Shown here: piece after piece, positions 25,876-33,153 of the stretch
How the letters are laid out: the number at the start of each line of letters is the position of its first letter
How positions within the stretch are numbered: the first letter of the stretch is position 1
Source: Mycolicibacterium sp. lyk4-40-TYG-92
GTDB lineage: Bacteria > Actinomycetota > Actinomycetes > Mycobacteriales > Mycobacteriaceae
NCBI RefSeq assembly: GCF_030209435.1
Contig: NZ_JARVRX010000011.1
Location: 211,187-275,186, forward strand
Reading direction: 5' to 3'
DNA: 64,000 nt
Notes under the pieces: generated by a model
What the model saw: only the letters and a program-made list of their open reading frames with translations
Told to the model about the DNA's origin: nothing
Databases searched by the model: none
Position numbers and translations under genes: made by a program

Positions 25876-26694
25876 GTGACCACCAGGCCGACCGTCCCGC
25901 CGCCCATCGTCGTCGCGGTCGACGGCTGCCGGGCCTCGATTCGCGCCGACGATCCGGTGTTCTCCCGCGGCGACGGGGTCTTCGAGACGGCGTTGGTGCG
26001 CGACGGCGTCGTGGTCCTGTTCGACGAGCACCTGACGCGGTTGGCGGGGTCGGCCGCGCTGGCGGGCCTGCCGTGTCCCGACGCCGTCAGGTGGCGGACG
26101 GCGGTGTCGGCCGGAATCGGCCAGTGGCCGGGTGGGGAAGCGGTGCTGCGGCTCGTGCTGGGCCGCGGCAGCGACGCTGCGGTCGCCTTCGTGATGGTCT
26201 CGGCCGTGCCGGCGCGCGCTGCCGCAGCCCGTCGGGACGGCGTCGCGGCGGTGACGCTGGTGCGGCCGCCCTGGCCGCTCGCCGCGGCGAAGTCGCTGTC
26301 CTATGCGGCGAACGTGGCCGCGCTACGCCATGCCGAACTGGCCGGCGCCGGCGACGCCGTGTTCGTCGACGCGACGGGCGCGGTGCTCGAAGGACCACGG
26401 TCGGCCGTCGTTCTGGCGGTTGCTGGTTCAGCGGGCGAACCGGTTCTGGTGACGCCCGATGCGTCGTCGATCCTGCCGTCGACCACACAGCGTGCGCTGT
26501 TCGCGGCCGCCGCGACACGCGGGATCGACTGCGTGTACCGGCGCGTGACGGTACACGATTTGATTGCGGCACAAGGTGTTTGGCTGCTGTCGGCGATCAC
26601 GCTGGCGGCGCGGGTGCACACCCTGGACGGGCGGGCGCTGGCGCGTTCACCGTTCGAGACCCTGATTGCCGAGCTGATCGACGGGCAGATCTGA
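25876..26694 (+). CDS. pabC: Aminodeoxychorismate lyase / class IV PLP aminotransferase
   Basis: 272-aa fold-type IV PLP enzyme. The Schiff-base Lys is in AAKSLSYAANVAALRHAE, the early block is SRGDGVFETALVRDG, and the Glu block is DATGAVLEGPRSAVV. Probably converts aminodeoxychorismate to p-aminobenzoate for folate synthesis. A related branched-chain or D-amino acid aminotransferase role cannot be excluded by sequence. Leaderless GTG start (TAGCCT 7 nt upstream). Corresponds to Rv0812. Confidence 0.85.
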   Translation: MTTRPTVPPPIVVAVDGCRASIRADDPVFSRGDGVFETALVRDGVVVLFDEHLTRLAGSAALAGLPCPDAVRWRTAVSAGIGQWPGGEAVLRLVLGRGSDAAVAFVMVSAVPARAAAARRDGVAAVTLVRPPWPLAAAKSLSYAANVAALRHAELAGAGDAVFVDATGAVLEGPRSAVVLAVAGSAGEPVLVTPDASSILPSTTQRALFAAAATRGIDCVYRRVTVHDLIAAQGVWLLSAITLAARVHTLDGRALARSPFETLIAELIDGQI

Positions 26695-26710
26695 GCCCGA
26701 GAAAAAACGG

Positions 26711-26914
26711 TTGTCGAGGCTCAGAGCCGGGAGTACGGTCGCACGTACACAGGGAAGGAGGTGGTCCGACAAATTGATTGATTCTTTGAGGACATGTGAG
26801 GTGGCTGCCCGCCAGTAGCGCCGGGTAATTCGTCCGAGCGCACTCGCGAATTCCCGCAGCCACCCGGCCCCCGAGCCTCCCGGTCTTGTCCAACCAGGAA
26901 CCTTGGCTCGGGGG
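26711..26914 (+). ncRNA. Putative structured RNA / leader element with own promoter
   Basis: In the 394-nt gap after pabC. A promoter fits TTGTCG (26711-26716), 17 nt, TACGGT (26734-26739), so transcription would start near 26746. The RNA has an almost perfect anti-16S segment AAGGAGGT (26755-26762), a 14-codon ORF and two hairpins. Hairpin 1 pairs GGTGGCTGC (26800-26808) with GCAGCCACC (26856-26864) and has a nested GGGTAATTCG/CGAATTCCC stem. Hairpin 2 pairs CCCCCGAGCC (26868-26877) with GGCTCGGGGG (26905-26914). No gene follows on this strand. It could be a free sRNA, an attenuator, or a dual-function RNA; family unknown to me. Confidence 0.6.
26774..26818 (+). CDS. 14-codon ORF inside the RNA element
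   Basis: TTG start, 11 nt after GGAGGT (26757-26762), encoding MIDSLRTCEVAARQ and stopping at TAG 26816-26818. Its last codons form the 5' arm of hairpin 1, so a ribosome at the stop would open that hairpin. Reality as a translated peptide is inference from the strong ribosome binding site and the geometry. The non-ATG start is a weakness. Confidence 0.4.
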   Translation: MIDSLRTCEVAARQ

Positions 26915-27049
26915 TCGCCTCATGTCCGGGGGCGGTGCTCGCCGCCGCGAGTGCAACACCATGGCGATTTTCGGAGCTGGTTTCCGCCGCTTGGTTACCT
27001 TCGCGGCCGGCGGCGATCAGGATCAGTGCCGGCCGGCGTGTGTGCGGTC

Positions 27050-27075
27050 GTCGACGCGGACGTCCCCGCGTCGAC
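27050..27075 (-). terminator. Terminator hairpin of the nitrobindin-like gene
   Basis: Perfect 10-bp stem GTCGACGCGG (27050-27059) / CCGCGTCGAC (27066-27075) with a 6-nt loop, 13 nt after the nitrobindin-like stop on the minus strand. The rest of 26915-27088 shows no gene. Confidence 0.65.
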
Positions 27076-27088
27076 CACTTGGCTGAGG

Positions 27089-27802
27089 TCAGCCGACGAA
27101 ACGCGACAGCCGCGCGGACAGGTGCGGCGTCAGGCCGCCGTCGGCGTCGACGCGCTCCTCGACGTAGGCCAGGTCGCCGTTCTCGATGATCCCGTACAGC
27201 CGCTTCGCGCCGCCGACGAGCATGCCGGACTTGCTGCGGGCCAGGGCGTCGGTCGCCAGTTCCCAGGACGCGTGGTTCAGCGGGGTGCCGTAGAACAGCT
27301 CGACGTAGCCGGCCGAATGCGCCAGCAGCAGCTCGATGGCCTGCGACTCGTCCTGTCCGCGGGGATCGTTCGGGTCGTTCACGAACCGCCAGTAGCCGGT
27401 CTCGCGCAGCCCCGGGCCGGCGTAGTCGCCGTTCTCGTCGAGCCGCCAGGAGCGGGCGTCCCAGTTGAGATAGTCGCCGCCGTTGTGCGACACGATGATC
27501 TGCTGGCCGAACCGGTAGTCGCCGGCGGAATCGCGGCCTTCGCCCTCGCCGCGCCAGACGCCGACGAGCGGCAGCAGGGCGAGCAGGGCATCGTTGAAGT
27601 CCGCGCCTTCACGCAGATTGGCGGTGTCCGCGGGCAGCGGCAGGTCGTCGAACCCGGGCACGTTGCGCGCGGCCGTGGCCTTGGCGCGATCAGCCGCCGC
27701 GGCGATGGCACGGTCACCGGAACCGGCCAGCGCGCCGAGTTCGCCCAAGCCGTCCGAGGCCGAATCGCTCCTCGCTTGCGCGGGGTCCTGGTCGGACGTC
27801 AC
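27089..27802 (-). CDS. Nitrobindin/THAP4-like beta-barrel haem protein (Rv0813c type)
   Basis: About 237 aa. After an Ala-rich N-terminus of about 75 residues comes the nitrobindin/FABP-like barrel: LVGVWRGEGEG (the GxWxGxGxG motif) and FGQQIIVSHNGGDYLNWDARSW. Near the C-terminus, the block GTPLNHASWELATDALARSKSG contains a His at the position of the proximal haem ligand. Proposed role: ferric haem and nitric oxide/peroxynitrite handling. The GTG 27802 start overlaps the stop of a small upstream gene (GTGA). An upstream in-frame extension is open but runs into the small ORF and the palindrome. Confidence 0.85.
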   Translation of the reverse strand: MTSDQDPAQARSDSASDGLGELGALAGSGDRAIAAAADRAKATAARNVPGFDDLPLPADTANLREGADFNDALLALLPLVGVWRGEGEGRDSAGDYRFGQQIIVSHNGGDYLNWDARSWRLDENGDYAGPGLRETGYWRFVNDPNDPRGQDESQAIELLLAHSAGYVELFYGTPLNHASWELATDALARSKSGMLVGGAKRLYGIIENGDLAYVEERVDADGGLTPHLSARLSRFVG

Positions 27803-27897
27803 GACTCGTCGGTGATCAGGCGGTACAGCGCGTACAGCGCGAACCAGGTGATGGCCAGCGTGGCCGCGACCAGCAGGATCTCGAAGAAAAGCACCAC
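27799..27897 (-). CDS. Very small membrane protein, 32 aa
   Basis: VVLFFEILLVAATLAITWFA followed by LYALYRLITDES: one transmembrane helix with a short basic/acidic tail. Starts at GTG 27897 (or 27894) with no ribosome binding site; TAACCT stands 8 nt upstream, roughly where a leaderless -10 would be. The stop overlaps the GTG of the nitrobindin-like gene, so coupling is likely. Below usual annotation cut-offs; function unknown. Confidence 0.5.
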   Translation of the reverse strand: MVLFFEILLVAATLAITWFALYALYRLITDES

Positions 27898-27959
27898 GGA
27901 CAGACAGGTTACTAGGGATGCCGGTGTGACGTGCGCCGCACCGGCCCCTGACATGCGAC

Positions 27960-28015
27960 GAGCGGCCGCATTTGTACGTCCGGACACGGTGTGTCGGGTA
28001 CAAACACGGCCGCTC
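27960..28015. repeat. Dispersed GAGCGGCCG palindrome, copy 2
   Basis: GAGCGGCCGCATTTGTAC (27960-27977) pairs with GTACAAACACGGCCGCTC (27998-28015). The loop itself can fold (CCGGACAC/GTGTCGG), giving one long cruciform-like hairpin. It lies between the small membrane gene and sseC, where it could terminate the sulfur operon. Confidence 0.75.
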
Positions 28016-28041
28016 GCGGCCAGAGAGTGGAGCGCCGGCTC

Positions 28042-28344
28042 CTAAGCGACCTTGACGTCGACCTCGTGGATGCCGGCACCGGTCGGCGCCACCACGGCGT
28101 CGCCGTTGCCGACCTTGGACAGCGCACGCAGCGTCCAGGTGCCGGGCGCGGCGAAGAACCGGAAGTCACCCGTGGCCGACGCGACGACCTCGGCGGTGAA
28201 CTCGTCGGTGCTGTCCAGCAGCCGCACGAACGCGCCACCGACCGGCTGGCCCGAGCCGTCGACGACGCGGCCGGTGATAACGGTTTCCTTCTCCAGATCA
28301 ACGCTGGCCGGCAGCGTCAGGCCTTGCTTGGGTGCAGAGCACAT
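28042..28344 (-). CDS. sseC: DUF1416 protein SseC
   Basis: 100 aa, starting MCSAPKQGL. Carboxypeptidase-regulatory-like beta-sandwich (DUF1416): ETVITGRVVDGSGQPVGGAFVRLLDS, GDFRFFAAPGTWTLRAL and GIHEVDVKV. Always encoded next to the rhodanese CysA2/SseA in mycobacteria; thought to assist thiosulfate or sulfur transfer, mechanism unknown. ATG 28344 stands 1 nt after the cysA2 stop. Confidence 0.92.
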   Translation of the reverse strand: MCSAPKQGLTLPASVDLEKETVITGRVVDGSGQPVGGAFVRLLDSTDEFTAEVVASATGDFRFFAAPGTWTLRALSKVGNGDAVVAPTGAGIHEVDVKVA

Positions 28345-28345
28345 A

Positions 28346-29182
28346 TCAGTTTCCCAACTCGATCGGGGCACCCACCAGGGAGCCGTATTCGGTCCAACTG
28401 CCGTCGTAGTTCTTTACATTCCGGTGGCCCAGCAGTTCCTGCAGCACGAACCAGGTGTGCGACGAACGCTCACCGATGCGGCAGTAGGCGATGGTCTCCT
28501 TCTCGCCGTCAAGGCCGGCGTCGGCGTAAATCTTGGCCAGCTCCTCGTCGGTCTTGAAGGTGCCGTCGTCGTTGGCGGCCCGGCTCCACGGCACGTTGAT
28601 GGCGCTCGGCACGTGGCCGGGGCGCTGGCTCTGCTCCTGCGGGAGGTGCGCCGGCGCCAGAATCTTGCCGGAGAACTCGTCGGGCGAGCGCACGTCGACC
28701 AGGTTCTTGGTGTTGATCGCGGCGATCACCTCGTCGCGGAATGCGCGGATGCTGTTGTCGATCGGCTTGGCCTCGTACGAGGTCGCCGGGCGGACGGTGG
28801 CGTCCTTGACCAGTGGGCGGTCGTCGAGCTCCCAGCGCTTGCGGCCACCGTCGAGCAGCTTGACGTCGTCATGCCCGTACAGCTTGAAGTACCAGTAGGC
28901 GTAGGCCGCGAACCAGTTGTTGTTGCCGCCGTACAGGACGACGGTGTCGTCGTTGCTGATTCCCTTGTCGGACAACAGCTTCGAGAACTGCTGCTGGTCG
29001 ACGAAGTCACGCTTGACCGAGTCCTGCAGATCATCGCGCCAATCCAGCTTGACGGCGCCGGGGATGTGCCCCTCGTCGTCGTAGGCGCTGGTGTTCTCGT
29101 CGACCTCGACGAACACCACGCCGGCGGTGTCGAGGTTGTTCTCGGCCCATTCGGTCGAGACCAGGACGTCGGAACGTGCCAT
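28346..29182 (-). CDS. cysA2: Thiosulfate sulfurtransferase (rhodanese)
   Basis: 278-aa tandem-rhodanese enzyme transferring sulfane sulfur from thiosulfate to a thiophilic acceptor. Active-site loop YCRIGERSSH with the catalytic Cys; the N-terminal inactive repeat has GHIPGAVKLDWR and LYGGNNNWFAAYAYWYFK. Length and sequence match remembered M. tuberculosis CysA2/CysA3. Middle gene of DUF4395-cysA2-sseC behind the polycysteine leader ORF. Confidence 0.95.
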   Translation of the reverse strand: MARSDVLVSTEWAENNLDTAGVVFVEVDENTSAYDDEGHIPGAVKLDWRDDLQDSVKRDFVDQQQFSKLLSDKGISNDDTVVLYGGNNNWFAAYAYWYFKLYGHDDVKLLDGGRKRWELDDRPLVKDATVRPATSYEAKPIDNSIRAFRDEVIAAINTKNLVDVRSPDEFSGKILAPAHLPQEQSQRPGHVPSAINVPWSRAANDDGTFKTDEELAKIYADAGLDGEKETIAYCRIGERSSHTWFVLQELLGHRNVKNYDGSWTEYGSLVGAPIELGN

Positions 29183-29220
29183 GTACGAATTCCTTTCGGT
29201 TGCTTTTGAGCTCTGGCAGG

Positions 29221-29688
29221 TCAGGCGGCGGGGGCCGCGGTGCGGCGCAGCCGCGCCACCAGGGGATAGATCTGGCAGCCCAGGCAGATGCCGAAGGCAG
29301 CGTTGAGGAAGGCGGCGATCAACGCGAACGCGGTGGCACCGAGTCCCAGCGCGGTGATACCCGTCGCGAAGCCGACGAATCCGGCGATCGCGAACAGCAG
29401 CCCGACGAGTTGGGCGAACTTCAGCGGCGCGACGGGTTCCTTCTCGGTCACCGGACCCAGCCGCGGCGCGATGAAGGTGGCGAAGATCCGGCCGTAGGGG
29501 TGCTTGCGCGGCCCGCCGATGGCGCCGATCGCGAACACCACGGCCTGCACGCCGAGAATGACGGCCGCGGCGGTCGGGCTCGCAGCCGACGCCAGCAGCG
29601 CAGCGACCAGTACGCCGGTGGTGACCCAGGCCGCGAAGCGGGGGCCACGCACGTCGACCTGCGGGGTTTCGATGGAATTGTCTGACAT
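29221..29688 (-). CDS. DUF4395 membrane protein
   Basis: 155 aa with four hydrophobic segments. Near the C-terminus is a CxxC pair, GICLGCQIYPL, typical of DUF4395, whose members often sit beside rhodaneses and thioredoxins. Possible role in membrane transfer of sulfane sulfur or thiol redox; inference. CAGGAG precedes the ATG. First full-size gene of the sulfur operon. Confidence 0.85.
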   Translation of the reverse strand: MSDNSIETPQVDVRGPRFAAWVTTGVLVAALLASAASPTAAAVILGVQAVVFAIGAIGGPRKHPYGRIFATFIAPRLGPVTEKEPVAPLKFAQLVGLLFAIAGFVGFATGITALGLGATAFALIAAFLNAAFGICLGCQIYPLVARLRRTAAPAA

Positions 29689-29789
29689 GGGAAAGCTCCT
29701 GTTGTTAATGGGAGGCGGCCGCAGGGTCTGATTCGCGGCCCGCCGCGGAAAGCTGCTCGGAGCGCAACACGAAACGACGGCGCGGCTAC
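29689..29789 (-). promoter_or_regulatory. Attenuator region between polycysteine ORF and DUF4395
   Basis: GC-rich 101 nt with overlapping stems (for example GCGGCGGGCCGCG with CGCGGCCCGCCGC-like segments). GGAAAGCT-type sequence occurs both near the DUF4395 ribosome binding site (29691-29700) and near 29750. This allows alternative folds that hide or free the binding site depending on where ribosomes stall in the leader ORF. Exact fold not computed. Confidence 0.5.
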
Positions 29790-29882
29790 TCAGCAGCTAC
29801 AACAACAACAGCAACAACCCGCAACGCGGCACAGATCTACTGCGCGACGCTTGGTGAGCAGGAGCTCGCGGGGGGCTAACAC
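29790..29882 (-). CDS. Polycysteine leader peptide (cysteine-responsive attenuator ORF)
   Basis: 30-codon ORF from GTG 29882: MLAPRELLLTKRR, then AVDLCRVAG, then six consecutive Cys codons, Ser, Cys and TGA. TAAGCT lies exactly 7 nt before the GTG, so it is leaderless. Short leaderless polycysteine ORFs are known in mycobacteria as cysteine-sensing attenuators: ribosome stalling at Cys codons when Cys-tRNA is low raises expression of the downstream sulfur genes. The genes that follow here (DUF4395, cysA2, sseC) fit that role. Confidence 0.88.
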   Translation of the reverse strand: MLAPRELLLTKRRAVDLCRVAGCCCCCCSC

Positions 29883-29911
29883 GGCAGACAGCTTACCCAA
29901 CAACGGGGTGC

Positions 29912-30337
29912 TCAAGCCAACAGCGGTAGCAGGGCCTCGCGCAGATCAGCGGATTTCGGGACCCCCGCGGTGCGGTACCGCTGCTGCCCCGAGGCGTCGA
30001 AGATGAACGTCGTCGGCAACGAGAGCACCGACAGGCGTCGGGCCGCAACGGGATTGGCGTCGAGGTCCAGCTCGACGTGCGCGACCCCGAGGTCGTCACA
30101 CACCTGGTCGACGACGCGGCGGACGGCCGCGCAGGGTCCGCACCACGTTGCGCTGAAATGCACGACGGTCGGGCCGGTGGTGGACAGGCCGAGATCGGAG
30201 TTGTCGTTTTCGGCGGACGGTTCGGCCGGCGCCACTTCCCTCATCAGGCCCGCGCGCAGCGTCAGCAGGCGGCCGATGATGTAGGCGATCCCGAGTGCGG
30301 CGACCAGGACCGTCAGCACCACAACTGTGGAGTTCAT
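29912..30337 (-). CDS. thiX: Membrane-anchored thioredoxin-like protein ThiX
   Basis: 141 aa: N-terminal membrane helix (residues 3-25, TVVVLTVLVAALGIAYIIG), short linker, then a thioredoxin fold with active site FSATWCGPC and cis-Pro block LSLPTTFIF. Probably outside-facing disulfide reductase or oxidase; partner unknown. Overlaps lmeA by 4 nt (ATGA). The next gene downstream is the leader of the sulfur operon, 29 nt away. Confidence 0.9.
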   Translation of the reverse strand: MNSTVVVLTVLVAALGIAYIIGRLLTLRAGLMREVAPAEPSAENDNSDLGLSTTGPTVVHFSATWCGPCAAVRRVVDQVCDDLGVAHVELDLDANPVAARRLSVLSLPTTFIFDASGQQRYRTAGVPKSADLREALLPLLA

Positions 30338-31131
30338 GATTGTCTGAACCCATCCAGCGGCACGGTTACTCCCGTCGCGATGCCTTCGATGATCACGTCG
30401 GAGCCGCGCGCCCCCTCGCTGGTCGGGGTCAGCCCGAACGGCAGCTTCATTCCCGGCATCGTGGTGGAGAACGCGCGCAGGACCGCGGGCTTCTTGTCGT
30501 CGGGCACCGGCTCTTCGGCGGTGCCCGGGCCGGTGAGCACCTCGGTGGCGGTGAAAACCAGGTTCGTGTGGTCGGCACCGGTGATGGACAGGTCCACCGA
30601 GACGCTGACGCGCTTGTTGAGGCCGGCGGCGGTCGGGGTCCCGGTGAACACCAGGCCGTGGTTCTCGGAGATGCCGGATTCGGTGGTGCCGCCGGTGGCG
30701 TCGTTCGAATCATTGGTGGGGGCTTCCACCAACAGGTCCTTGATGCCCATGAAGCGGCCGACATGGGTCGAGTCGACGATGATGCGGCTTTCCAGCTTCG
30801 CCGCGGTCAATTTGGCGTCGGGTCCGATCAGCCAGGACTTGGGAGTTGCGACCATGTCGTACAAGGTGGCCTCGATGGAAGCCTTCCCCACGACGGGGTG
30901 CGCGACGGCGGCCGCCTTGACCTCGACCTGCTGGTAGCGGCCCCGTGCCGCCTGGGTGCCGAAGGGGAATCCGAGGATCGACACCCACGGGTCGAAGTGC
31001 AGGTGGGCCGCGGTCCGGACGCTGCGGGCCATGCGGTATTCGGCGAAGATGGCAAAGCCGAAATCGGTGCCGACGACCGCGAGGATCAGCACGGCCGCTG
31101 GGATCAGCAGCCGCTTCAGCACCGTACGCAT
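30334..31131 (-). CDS. lmeA: LmeA-like DUF2993 lipid-binding protein
   Basis: 265 aa. Signal-anchor at residues 8-30 (LLIPAAVLILAVVGTDFGFAIF), then the DUF2993 domain typical of LmeA: DPWVSILGFPFGTQAARGRYQQVEV and MGIKDLLVEAP. In mycobacteria LmeA is a periplasmic phosphoinositide-binding protein needed for lipomannan mannan elongation and mannosyltransferase stability. Position upstream of thiX agrees with Rv0817c. Divergent from glnR. Confidence 0.85.
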   Translation of the reverse strand: MRTVLKRLLIPAAVLILAVVGTDFGFAIFAEYRMARSVRTAAHLHFDPWVSILGFPFGTQAARGRYQQVEVKAAAVAHPVVGKASIEATLYDMVATPKSWLIGPDAKLTAAKLESRIIVDSTHVGRFMGIKDLLVEAPTNDSNDATGGTTESGISENHGLVFTGTPTAAGLNKRVSVSVDLSITGADHTNLVFTATEVLTGPGTAEEPVPDDKKPAVLRAFSTTMPGMKLPFGLTPTSEGARGSDVIIEGIATGVTVPLDGFRQS

Positions 31132-31340
31132 CCGGACATTCTGGCGTACGCCCAGCCGCGTGACGTCGCGACCGGCCGTTCAAAGCCGCTAAATCGCAGG
31201 TGGCAAGCTATCGTTAGGTCATCGTTGGCCGGTAACGGTCACGTGTCAGCCATGATTCTCCGGGGTTGAATCGGATTGAACCGCGACAGCGTCGTCGCCG
31301 GGGACGGTCCGGTGCGGCCCCGGACGCACTGGAGGACCCG

Positions 31341-32117
31341 TTGGATCTTCTGCTACTGACCGTCGACCCGCACCCGGAGTCTGTACTCCCGGCGCTGGCG
31401 CTACTGCCGCACAGCGTGCGGCCGGCACCCTCCGAGGTGTCGTCGTTGCTGGAAGCCGGCAACGCCGATGTGGCGATCGTCGACGCACGCACTGATCTCG
31501 CGGCCGCCCGCGGACTCTGTCGTCTGCTGGGCAGCACCGGCGCGTCCGTGCCCGTGGTGGCCGTGGTCAACGAAGGCGGCCTGGTGGCCGTCAACGTCGA
31601 GTGGGGCATCGACGAAATCCTGCTGCCCGGCACCGGCCCGGCCGAGATCGACGCCCGGCTGCGGCTGCTGGTGGGACGCCGCAACGGTGTCGCCGACCAG
31701 CAGAGCGCCGGCAAGATCACGCTCGGCGAACTCGTCATCGACGAGGGCACCTACACCGCCCGGCTGCGGGGCAAGCCCCTGGACCTGACTTATAAGGAAT
31801 TCGAGTTACTGAAGTATCTGGCGCAGCACGCCGGCCGGGTGTTCACCCGCGCCCAGCTGCTCCAGGAGGTGTGGGGCTACGACTTCTTCGGCGGCACCCG
31901 CACCGTCGACGTGCACGTCCGGCGCCTGCGCGCCAAGCTCGGCCCCGACTATGAATCGCTGATCGGCACCGTCCGCAACGTCGGTTACAAGGCCGTTCGG
32001 CCCGCGCGCGGCCGCACCAACGGTGCCGCCGAGGCGGTCGACGACATCGACGACGATGACGACGGCGACACCGGTGACGTCGAGAACGGCGCCCGGCAGA
32101 CCCTGCCCGCGCAGTGA
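31341..32117 (+). CDS. glnR: Orphan OmpR-type response regulator GlnR
   Basis: Global nitrogen regulator. I start it at TTG 31341 (258 aa): GGAGG lies 5 nt upstream and the product then begins MDLLLLTVDPHPE like relatives; the open frame further upstream is Arg-rich and unlike the family. The receiver-like domain (residues 1-120) has the Asp in VAIVDARTDL but an atypical pocket. The C-terminal winged helix (140-235) has LGELVIDEGTYTARL and RTVDVHVRRLRAKLG. The acidic tail DDIDDDDDGD is of unknown role. No sensor kinase nearby. Overlaps mshD. Confidence 0.9.
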   Translation: MDLLLLTVDPHPESVLPALALLPHSVRPAPSEVSSLLEAGNADVAIVDARTDLAAARGLCRLLGSTGASVPVVAVVNEGGLVAVNVEWGIDEILLPGTGPAEIDARLRLLVGRRNGVADQQSAGKITLGELVIDEGTYTARLRGKPLDLTYKEFELLKYLAQHAGRVFTRAQLLQEVWGYDFFGGTRTVDVHVRRLRAKLGPDYESLIGTVRNVGYKAVRPARGRTNGAAEAVDDIDDDDDGDTGDVENGARQTLPAQ

Positions 32118-33004
32118 CGGAACTGACGTGGCACACCGCGCTGAGTGCTGCCGACCAGACCGCCATCCGTGAACTCGTCGCGGCGGCAACCGCCGCCGAC
32201 GGCGTCGCCCCCGTCGGCGACCAGGTGCTGCGCGAACTCCCGCTGGACCGCACCCGGCACCTGCTGGCACGTGCCTCGGGCGCGTTGGTCGGCTATCTGA
32301 ATCTCGCGCCCGACATGGCCGAGGCCGTCGTCGCCGTCGACGCGCGGCGGCAGGGAATCGGCAGCGAACTCATCCGCACCGGCCTGGCCGCCGGTGGCCC
32401 GGCCACCCGAATCTGGGCGCACGGCAACCTCGATGCCGCGCGGGCCACCGCCGCCGCGCTCGGTCTGACCGCGGTGCGCGAACTCTGGCAGATGCGCCGC
32501 TCGCTGGCTGCGCTGCCTCCTCTGACCCAGGTACCGGGCGTTCGGCTGACCACATATCCGGGACCCGAAGTCGACGCCGAACTGCTGCGCGTCAACAACG
32601 CGGCGTTCCACTGGCACCCCGAACAGGGCGGCTGGACGCAGGCCGAGGTGGACGAGCGCCGGGGGGAGTCGTGGTTCGACCCGGCCGGGCTGTTCCTGGC
32701 GTATGACGCCGCCGACACCGCCGGCGAGCGGTTGCTCGGCTTCCACTGGACGAAAATTCACCCAGGTTCCGGCCTGGGTGAGGTGTACATCGTCGGGGTG
32801 GGCCCGGACGCGCAGGGCCGTGGCCTCGGTGCGTTGCTGACGCTGGCCGGTCTGCACTATCTGGCCGACCGGCTGGGGCCGGACGGGACCGTACTGCTGT
32901 ATGTCGAGGCAGACAACACCGCGGCGGTGAAAACCTACCGACGGCTGGGGTTCGAGTTGTACAGCGCCGACGTCGCCTACGCCGAAGCCCCAACCGTTAG
33001 CTGA
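32114..33004 (+). CDS. mshD: Mycothiol synthase (acetyltransferase)
   Basis: 296-aa tandem GNAT protein: acetyl-CoA plus Cys-GlcN-Ins to mycothiol, the last step. The C-terminal active GNAT domain has the acetyl-CoA loop VGVGPDAQGRGLGALL; the N-terminal degenerate domain has VAVDARRQGIGSELI. GTG start overlapping glnR by 4 nt. Supports assignment to Actinomycetia, the only makers of mycothiol. Confidence 0.95.
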   Translation: MTELTWHTALSAADQTAIRELVAAATAADGVAPVGDQVLRELPLDRTRHLLARASGALVGYLNLAPDMAEAVVAVDARRQGIGSELIRTGLAAGGPATRIWAHGNLDAARATAAALGLTAVRELWQMRRSLAALPPLTQVPGVRLTTYPGPEVDAELLRVNNAAFHWHPEQGGWTQAEVDERRGESWFDPAGLFLAYDAADTAGERLLGFHWTKIHPGSGLGEVYIVGVGPDAQGRGLGALLTLAGLHYLADRLGPDGTVLLYVEADNTAAVKTYRRLGFELYSADVAYAEAPTVS

Positions 33005-33036
33005 ATCAGCGAGTTGGCTGAAAAGTCCCTGACCGT

Positions 33037-33058
33037 GTTCACCCGGTGTTCATTCGGC
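33037..33058 (+). promoter_or_regulatory. PHO-box-like direct repeat upstream of pstS
   Basis: Two adjacent 11-mers, GTTCACCCGGT (33037-33047) and GTTCATTCGGC (33048-33058), 96 nt before the pstS start. This direct-repeat form (GTTCACC plus 4) is that of PhoP/RegX3-type phosphate operators in actinobacteria. A related pair lies upstream of phoU. Confidence 0.65.
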
Positions 33059-33153
33059 ATCAGGAATACGTCCACCACGGCCGCATACGTTGCGCGGGAG
33101 TCGGAAGCCGACCCTTGAAAGCCGACCATCGGCCGACACCGAAAGTAGGACCC

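Noticed and set aside
26903..28045. 380-codon plus-strand frame opposite the nitrobindin-like gene
   Set aside because: No family similarity; the minus strand carries the GVWRGEGEG barrel protein.
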